NCBI GenBank assembly: GCA_029202385.1
Contig: CP119314.1
Location: forward strand, 4,280,501-4,344,500
DNA length: 64,000 bases
Source of the DNA: Candidatus Sphingomonas phytovorans
GTDB lineage: Bacteria; Pseudomonadota; Alphaproteobacteria; Sphingomonadales; Sphingomonadaceae
Direction of reading: 5' to 3'
A program made the translations under genes and the position numbers. Below are positions 59,003 through 64,000 of the stretch, piece after piece. Positions within the stretch are counted from its first letter, which is position 1. Every line of letters starts with the position of its first letter. The notes beneath the pieces are model-generated. The model did no database searches and had not been told where the DNA came from. It saw only the letters and a program-made list of their open reading frames with translations.

Positions 59003-60781
59003 TCAGGCCGCGGCGAGCTCGATCCGGTTGCGGCCGGCCGCCTTGGCGGCATAGAGCGCGTTGTCGGCTGCACGGAAGGCATCGTCGATGCTGCTCCCCG
59101 GAGTCAGGGCTTCAAGCCCCATGCTTGCGGTGATGCGCAATGCGGGTTCGATTCCAGGCACCGGTCGTTCGGCAAGCGTCCGGCGCAGGCGCTCGCACAC
59201 GATGCCCGCGTCGACGACCGCAAGTCCGGCGAGCAGGATGCCGAACTCCTCGCCGCCGATCCGCCCGACCGAATCGACCGGGCGCAGATTCTCGCGCAAC
59301 AGGTCCGCCAGCATCAGCAACGCCGCATCGCCGGCGGCATGGCCATGGTCGTCGTTGACCCGCTTGAAATGGTCGAGGTCGAGCAAGGCGAGGGTGGATG
59401 GCCGGTCCGGCCGCAGATGGGGCATCGCCTCCTTCACCTGCCGGCGGAAGGCCCCGCGGTTGAGCAGGCCGGTCAGCGGATCGGTATTGGCGGCGCGGAG
59501 AAGCTCGTCCTCGCGCATCTTGCGGCCGTCGAGATCGCGGATCACGCTGAACACCGCGGTGATCCGGCCGGATTCGTCGCGGACCGACCGCATGTTGGAT
59601 TCGAACCAGGCGATTTCCCCGGTCGCCTTGGTCGCGCGATATTCGACCGTGAACACCCGCTCCGGCGCGCCCAGGGCCTCGACATGCACGGCGCTGACCC
59701 TCTCGCGGTCCTCGGGGTGGACGAGGATCGCGGCATTCAGGCCGATGATATTTCCAGGCTCGAAATAGCCCAGCTCGCGGACGGCCGGCGAGATGAAGCG
59801 GATCGTGCCGTCGGGTTCCAGCGTCATCATGATGTCGGTCGCGTTCTCCGCCATCAGCCGGTAACGGGTCTCGTTCTCGCGCAGCGCCGCCATCAGCCGG
59901 TCGCGCTGGACCAGCGCGGCGGCGACGGGCAGCGCCGTCACGAACAGCACGACCAGGTAGAACTGGAAGAATTGCAGCCGGCCCGCCTGGTCGACATGCA
60001 TCAGTGCCATCGGCCCATGGCCGTTGGTGGTCAGAACGCCCCCGATGAGCGCGACGATCAGGATGCCGACCGCCGCACCGAATCGCTGGAACGCGAACGT
60101 GCCGATCAGCAGCGGCACGATCGGCAGGAACAGCAGCGGCAGCATGCTCTGGTAGAAGACGAGGAACGTGACGGCGGAAAGCAGCGCGATCGCGCCGACC
60201 GCCTTGGGCGTGCCGCGCCGCGCGTGGAAAAGCGGCCAGTCGATATCGCGGCGGGTGACCTGCATCGCGAGCGGCGCCGCGATCAGCGTGCCGACGCCGT
60301 GGCCGACGATCCAGTCGAACAGCGCCGGCAGGAAGCCGATCGGCAGCAGCCGGCTCGCCATCCATGCGCCGGGCAGGCCGCTCGCGGTCGGCGCGAGAAT
60401 CCCCGCCGCCAGCACGAACAACGCGATCGAGCGGGAATGCTCGAGCTGAGTCCGGTCGACGCCCCAGCGCCTGAGCAGCAACGCCGCCAGCGCCCCCTCG
60501 CCGGCATTGACGAGCGCGAAGGGCGGCGCAGCGGCGGGAATCGGCGAGAACAGCAGCGAAGCGGTCCAGGTCCCAAGGACTGCCGCGGCCAGGATCGGGG
60601 CCCATCGCCGCACCGGGGTGATGCACAGCGCGGCGATCAGCGGCGCATTCGCAAGCCACAACAGGGCGATGCCGTCGCTCAGGCGCGTGAGCAGGATCGC
60701 GCCCGAGGCGAGCGCGAAATAGCTCAGTCCGACGACGATGATCGCGACCGGAGAAGGCGCGGCGGGGGAAACGCGACCCAT
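59003..60781 (-). CDS. MASE1-PAS-GGDEF diguanylate cyclase
   Basis: 592 residues: eight-helix MASE1 membrane sensor (about 10-300), PAS domain with PAC (about 305-420), GGDEF domain (about 430-590). The active site is GGEEF at 509-513, a functional variant. An RxxD inhibitory site (RPVD, 500-503) lies five residues before it, so c-di-GMP product inhibition is expected. No EAL domain. Predicted to make c-di-GMP at the inner membrane in response to an unknown signal. Confidence 0.92.
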   Translation of the reverse strand: MGRVSPAAPSPVAIIVVGLSYFALASGAILLTRLSDGIALLWLANAPLIAALCITPVRRWAPILAAAVLGTWTASLLFSPIPAAAPPFALVNAGEGALAALLLRRWGVDRTQLEHSRSIALFVLAAGILAPTASGLPGAWMASRLLPIGFLPALFDWIVGHGVGTLIAAPLAMQVTRRDIDWPLFHARRGTPKAVGAIALLSAVTFLVFYQSMLPLLFLPIVPLLIGTFAFQRFGAAVGILIVALIGGVLTTNGHGPMALMHVDQAGRLQFFQFYLVVLFVTALPVAAALVQRDRLMAALRENETRYRLMAENATDIMMTLEPDGTIRFISPAVRELGYFEPGNIIGLNAAILVHPEDRERVSAVHVEALGAPERVFTVEYRATKATGEIAWFESNMRSVRDESGRITAVFSVIRDLDGRKMREDELLRAANTDPLTGLLNRGAFRRQVKEAMPHLRPDRPSTLALLDLDHFKRVNDDHGHAAGDAALLMLADLLRENLRPVDSVGRIGGEEFGILLAGLAVVDAGIVCERLRRTLAERPVPGIEPALRITASMGLEALTPGSSIDDAFRAADNALYAAKAAGRNRIELAAA

Positions 60782-60854
60782 CTCTCCACCATAGGCTCAA
60801 AGCCTTAAGCGCAGGTTAGGGCAGAGCTTTCCCCGGCCGCGCGGCGGTAGCCGG

Positions 60855-62060
60855 TCAGCCGGTGCGCGCCGGGGTGTTGACGCCCATGCTCTGGAGATAG
60901 CGCTTCACGTTCCGCGCCGCCTGGCGGAGCCGTTGCTCGTTCTCGACCATCGCGATGCGCACATAGCCTTCGCCATTCTCGCCATAGCCGACGCCGGGCG
61001 CGACAGCGACCTTGGCATGGGTGAGCAACTGCTTGGAGAATTCCAGGCTGCCGAGATGCGCCAGCGCCGGCGGCAGCGGTGCCCAGGCGAACATCGACGC
61101 ACGCGGCGCCGGAATATCCCAGCCGGCGCGGCCGAAGCTTTCGATCAGCACGTCGCGGCGGCGCTGATAGAGCTGGCGGTTCTGCTCGACAATGTCCTGC
61201 GGCCCGTTGATTGCGGCGACCGCGGCTGCCTGGATCGGGGTGAAGGCGCCGTAATCGAGATAGGATTTCACCCGCGTCAGCGCCGAGATGAGCTGCGGGT
61301 TGCCGACCGCGAAGCCGATCCGCCAGCCGGCCATCGAATAGGTCTTGCTGAGCGAGGTGAACTCGACCGCGACGTCCTTGGCGCCCGGCACCTGCAGGAT
61401 GGAGGGCGTCGGGCAGCCGTCATAATAAAGCTCTGAATAGGCCAGGTCGGACAGCACCCAAAGCTTGTGCTCCTTCGCGAACGCCACGACCCGCTCGTAG
61501 AAAGCGAGATCGACCACCTCGGCGGTCGGGTTGGAAGGATAGCCCATCACCAGCACGCTCGGGCGCGGCACGGTAAAGGCCATCGCCCGCTCGAGCGCTT
61601 CGAAATACTGTTCGTCAGGGGTGGTCGGCACGCTACGGATCGTCGCGCCGGCGATGATGAAGCCGAAGGTGTGAATCGGGTAGCTCGGGTTCGGCGCGAG
61701 CACGACGTCGCCCGGCGCGGTGATCGCCTGGGCGAGGTTGGCGAGGCCTTCCTTCGACCCGAGCGTCACGACCACCTCGCTATCGGGGTTCAGCTCGACC
61801 CCGAAACGGCGCTGGTAATAATTGGCCTGGGCCTTGCGCAGCCCCGGGATGCCCTTCGATGCCGAATATCCATGCGCGTCGGGCTTGCGCGCGACCTCGC
61901 ACAGCTTCTCGATGACGTGCGGCGGCGGCGGCAGGTCCGGATTGCCCATGCCGAGATCGATGATGTCCTCGCCGCCCGCGCGCGCTTCCGCTCGCATCGC
62001 GTTCACTTCGGCGATGACATAGGGGGGCAGGCGCTTGATGCGGTAGAAATCGTCGGACAT
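60855..62060 (-). CDS. Class I/II PLP aminotransferase (AlaC-like)
   Basis: 401 residues. PLP site: Asp205 and Tyr208 in LSDLAYSEL and the Schiff-base Lys239 in SLSKTYSMAGWRIGF. The start DDFYRIKRLPPYVIAEVNAMRAEARAGGEDIIDLGMGNPDLPPP is typical of alanine-forming/AlaC-type enzymes (formerly YfdZ) and related to LL-diaminopimelate aminotransferases. Most likely glutamate-pyruvate transamination. Monocistronic. Confidence 0.9.
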   Translation of the reverse strand: MSDDFYRIKRLPPYVIAEVNAMRAEARAGGEDIIDLGMGNPDLPPPPHVIEKLCEVARKPDAHGYSASKGIPGLRKAQANYYQRRFGVELNPDSEVVVTLGSKEGLANLAQAITAPGDVVLAPNPSYPIHTFGFIIAGATIRSVPTTPDEQYFEALERAMAFTVPRPSVLVMGYPSNPTAEVVDLAFYERVVAFAKEHKLWVLSDLAYSELYYDGCPTPSILQVPGAKDVAVEFTSLSKTYSMAGWRIGFAVGNPQLISALTRVKSYLDYGAFTPIQAAAVAAINGPQDIVEQNRQLYQRRRDVLIESFGRAGWDIPAPRASMFAWAPLPPALAHLGSLEFSKQLLTHAKVAVAPGVGYGENGEGYVRIAMVENEQRLRQAARNVKRYLQSMGVNTPARTG

Positions 62061-62171
62061 GGCTACTTCCGGTTAGAGGAAGCCTGTCCTTACGTGATTC
62101 CGGCACGCACGTGAATGACGGACATGCGTTGATGCGTTAGGGTGGTCGAAATTCGCCACCCGAGGATCCCC

Positions 62172-63905
62172 ATGGCCGAGTCCGACGCTCCCGCACTGCC
62201 CAGCCTCGAGGAACTGCAGCACTGGACCTGGGTGATGGGCCGCGCGCAGCAGATGATGCTGGAGAGCGGCCTCGCCACCGCGGCGGCTGAACGGAGCGAT
62301 CTCGGCCTGCCGGTCATTCCCGGCCTCAACGATCCGGCGACGATCCAGCGCGCCGAGGCGTTCTGGACCGATAGCATTGGTCTATGGCAGCGCTTCCTCG
62401 ATCCGAAGGCCGTGCCGGCCGACGACGGCAGGCATGCCCGCGACAAGCGTTTCGCGGCGCCGCAATGGCGCGACAACCCGCTGTTCGACTGGATTCGCCA
62501 GAGCTATTTCCTGATCTCCGACCATCTGCTCGCGAATATCGACGCGCTCGAGGGCGTGGACGACCGGCAGAAGGAGCAGCTCCGCTTCGCCGCCCGCGGT
62601 TTCCTCGAGGCGATGAGCCCGAGCAACTTCGCCGCGACCAATCCGGTGGTGCTCGAAAAGACGATCGAGACCGGCGGCGAGAACCTGCTCAAGGGGCTGC
62701 AGAACATGCTGGCCGATATCGCCAAGGGCCAGCTCACCCATACCGATCCCGACGCGTTCGAGCTTGGCCGCAACCTTGCGACCACCCCGGGCAAGGTGGT
62801 GAAGCGCACTCCGCTCTACGAGCTGATCCAATATTCGCCGACGACGGAGAATGTCCTCGCCGTGCCGCTGGTCATCTTCCCGCCCTGGATCAACCGTTTC
62901 TACATCCTCGACCTGACGCCGGAGAAGAGCTTCATCCGCTGGGCGGTCGACCAGGGCATCACCGTGTTCATGGTTTCGTGGAAATCGGCCGACGCCGGCA
63001 TGAAAGAGGTGGTGTGGGACGATTATGTCGAGGCGCAGATCGACGCGATCGATACGGTGCGCGCGGGGCTGAAGGTCGATGCCGTCCATACCATCGGCTA
63101 TTGCGTGGCCGGCACCACGCTTGCCGCGACGCTGGCGGTGCTGGCGGCGCGGGACATGGCGGACAAGGTAAAGAGCGCGACCTTCTTCACCGCCCAGATC
63201 GATTTCTCCCGCGCTGGCGAATTGCTCAATTTCGTCGATGACGAGCAGCTGAAGACGATCGCGACCCTCTCCCCGGAAGGGTTTCTCGATGGCCGCTATC
63301 TCGCGCTGACCTTCAACCTGCTGCGCGGCCGGGACCTGATCTGGAACTACGTCACCAACAATTATCTGCTCGGCCAGGATTATGCGCCGTTCGACCTGCT
63401 GCACTGGAACGGCGATACGACCAATCTGCCGGCCAAATGGCACCTGAGCTACCTGACCGATCTCTACCGCGACAATCTGCTGGTGAAGCCGGGCATGCTC
63501 TCGGTCGGCGGCACGCCGGTCGACCTGACGAGGGTGAAGACCCCGTCCTATATCCAGGCCGGGCGCGAGGATCACATCGCGCCCGCCGAAAGCGTCTGGA
63601 ACATCACCCATATCTTCTCGGGGCCGGTGAAGTTCGTGCTGGCGGGTTCGGGCCATATCGCCGGCGTGGTGAATCCTCCGGCACAGGGCAAATATCAATA
63701 TTGGCTCAATCCCGGGCAGGTCGAGACGCTTGCCGATTTCGTTGCCGGCGCGACCGAGACAAAGGGAAGCTGGTGGCCCGACTGGGTCGGCTGGCTGCGC
63801 GGACAGGATGATTCCAGCGCGCCGGCCAAAGGCGCGCGCCAGCCCGGCAAGGGCGCGCTGAAGGCGATCGAGGACGCGCCGGGGAGCTACGTCCGGGCAC
63901 GCTAA
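62172..63905 (+). CDS. phaC: Class I polyhydroxyalkanoate synthase
   Basis: 577 residues from ATG 62172 (GAGG ahead; the frame is open to 62142). Alpha/beta-hydrolase with the lipase-like box GYCVAG carrying nucleophile Cys311, Asp467 in GREDHIAP and His495 in GSGHIAG; the 28-residue Asp-to-His spacing equals that of the Cupriavidus enzyme. N-terminal PhaC_N domain (about 95-265). It polymerises (R)-3-hydroxyacyl-CoA on storage granules. PhaA, PhaB and PhaR are not in the window. Confidence 0.95.
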   Translation: MAESDAPALPSLEELQHWTWVMGRAQQMMLESGLATAAAERSDLGLPVIPGLNDPATIQRAEAFWTDSIGLWQRFLDPKAVPADDGRHARDKRFAAPQWRDNPLFDWIRQSYFLISDHLLANIDALEGVDDRQKEQLRFAARGFLEAMSPSNFAATNPVVLEKTIETGGENLLKGLQNMLADIAKGQLTHTDPDAFELGRNLATTPGKVVKRTPLYELIQYSPTTENVLAVPLVIFPPWINRFYILDLTPEKSFIRWAVDQGITVFMVSWKSADAGMKEVVWDDYVEAQIDAIDTVRAGLKVDAVHTIGYCVAGTTLAATLAVLAARDMADKVKSATFFTAQIDFSRAGELLNFVDDEQLKTIATLSPEGFLDGRYLALTFNLLRGRDLIWNYVTNNYLLGQDYAPFDLLHWNGDTTNLPAKWHLSYLTDLYRDNLLVKPGMLSVGGTPVDLTRVKTPSYIQAGREDHIAPAESVWNITHIFSGPVKFVLAGSGHIAGVVNPPAQGKYQYWLNPGQVETLADFVAGATETKGSWWPDWVGWLRGQDDSSAPAKGARQPGKGALKAIEDAPGSYVRAR

Positions 63906-64000
63906 GGTGCAGTAATTGCAGCGTTACGTCCGCAGCATGACGCTTATGTTGCGGTGCAACAAAAAAGCTTGCGCTCCGTGCAGCATGCGACTATATTGCA
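63906..64000 (+). promoter_or_regulatory. Region after phaC rich in TGCA words
   Basis: The last 95 bases hold GTGCAGTAATTGCAGC, TTGCGGTGCAAC, GTGCAGCATGC and a final ATTGCA. PhaR-type repressors of PHA granule genes bind TGC-rich dyads of this form, and phaC is often followed by a phasin gene, so this may be a phasin promoter cut by the window end. Confidence 0.4.

Noticed and set aside
59112..60800. 562-codon minus-strand frame
   Set aside because: Shifted frame of the MASE1-PAS-GGDEF gene; recognisable only as out-of-frame sequence.
1..64000. tRNA, rRNA, insertion sequences and prophage genes
   Set aside because: I looked for cloverleaf-like and rRNA-like segments and for transposase, integrase or capsid proteins and found none that could be supported.

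Overview
The window is GC-rich DNA that looks chromosomal and comes from an alphaproteobacterium of the Sphingomonas type. The pointers are a TonB receptor with a sphingomonad-style N-terminus, a complete non-phosphorylated L-rhamnose pathway of the kind described in Sphingomonas, a CC_3452-type small secreted protein, a class I PHA synthase and a single bifunctional Rel enzyme. I see no rRNA, tRNA, CRISPR array, insertion sequence or phage module.

Layout. 0-5.1 kb: the end of a radical SAM gene (cut by the window edge), an FtsX-type permease, its ATPase and a lipoprotein adaptor (a DevBCA/MacAB-like exporter), an unknown 119-residue protein and a phytanoyl-CoA-dioxygenase-like enzyme; this resembles part of a small natural-product or modified-peptide locus. 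5.2-14.9 kb (minus strand): a CPA2 antiporter, then a five-gene set read as response regulator, sensor kinase, RND pump, adaptor, outer-membrane factor. 15.2-17.5 kb: two plus-strand genes with a related N-terminal motif and unrelated C-terminal enzyme domains, one a nucleotidyltransferase fold and the other a CheD-type deamidase fold with matching Thr/Cys/His spacing. They look like polymorphic effectors or toxins and are the most novel part of the window. 17.5-22.9 kb: small envelope proteins (two related secreted two-Cys proteins, one His-rich; an RcnB-like protein; a small CxxC protein), a PDZ protein with its own two-component pair, and a YbaN-type membrane protein.

23.1-40.3 kb is a pectin/rhamnogalacturonan utilisation locus. 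From a divergent promoter at 29.7-29.9 kb the minus strand encodes L-rhamnonate dehydratase, a diketo-acid hydrolase, a dehydrogenase, a lactonase, the rhamnose symporter RhaT and a GH43 enzyme. The plus strand encodes an IclR regulator, L-rhamnose 1-dehydrogenase, altronate dehydratase, a large six-hairpin-like glycosidase, a TonB-dependent receptor with its own promoter and operator sites, and a GH28 enzyme. Together they would import and cut rhamnose/galacturonate glycans and oxidise rhamnose to pyruvate plus lactate. A near-identical 19-bp motif at the IclR and receptor promoters suggests common control.

40.4-64 kb is mostly housekeeping: an SDR/HxlR divergent pair with a perfect 13-bp inverted repeat between them, DedA, a nucleoside transporter, a VUT/YhhQ-type transporter, ArgB, YggT, DUF167, FolD, MarC, a scattered Gtr-like glycan modification set (GT-C protein, GtrA, GT2), Rel, a second HxlR regulator, a thioesterase, a MASE1-PAS-GGDEF protein, an alanine-type aminotransferase and PhaC. 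At 53.3-55.2 kb an ankyrin protein, degraded coding remnants and an AT-richer helical-repeat protein form a small accessory island.
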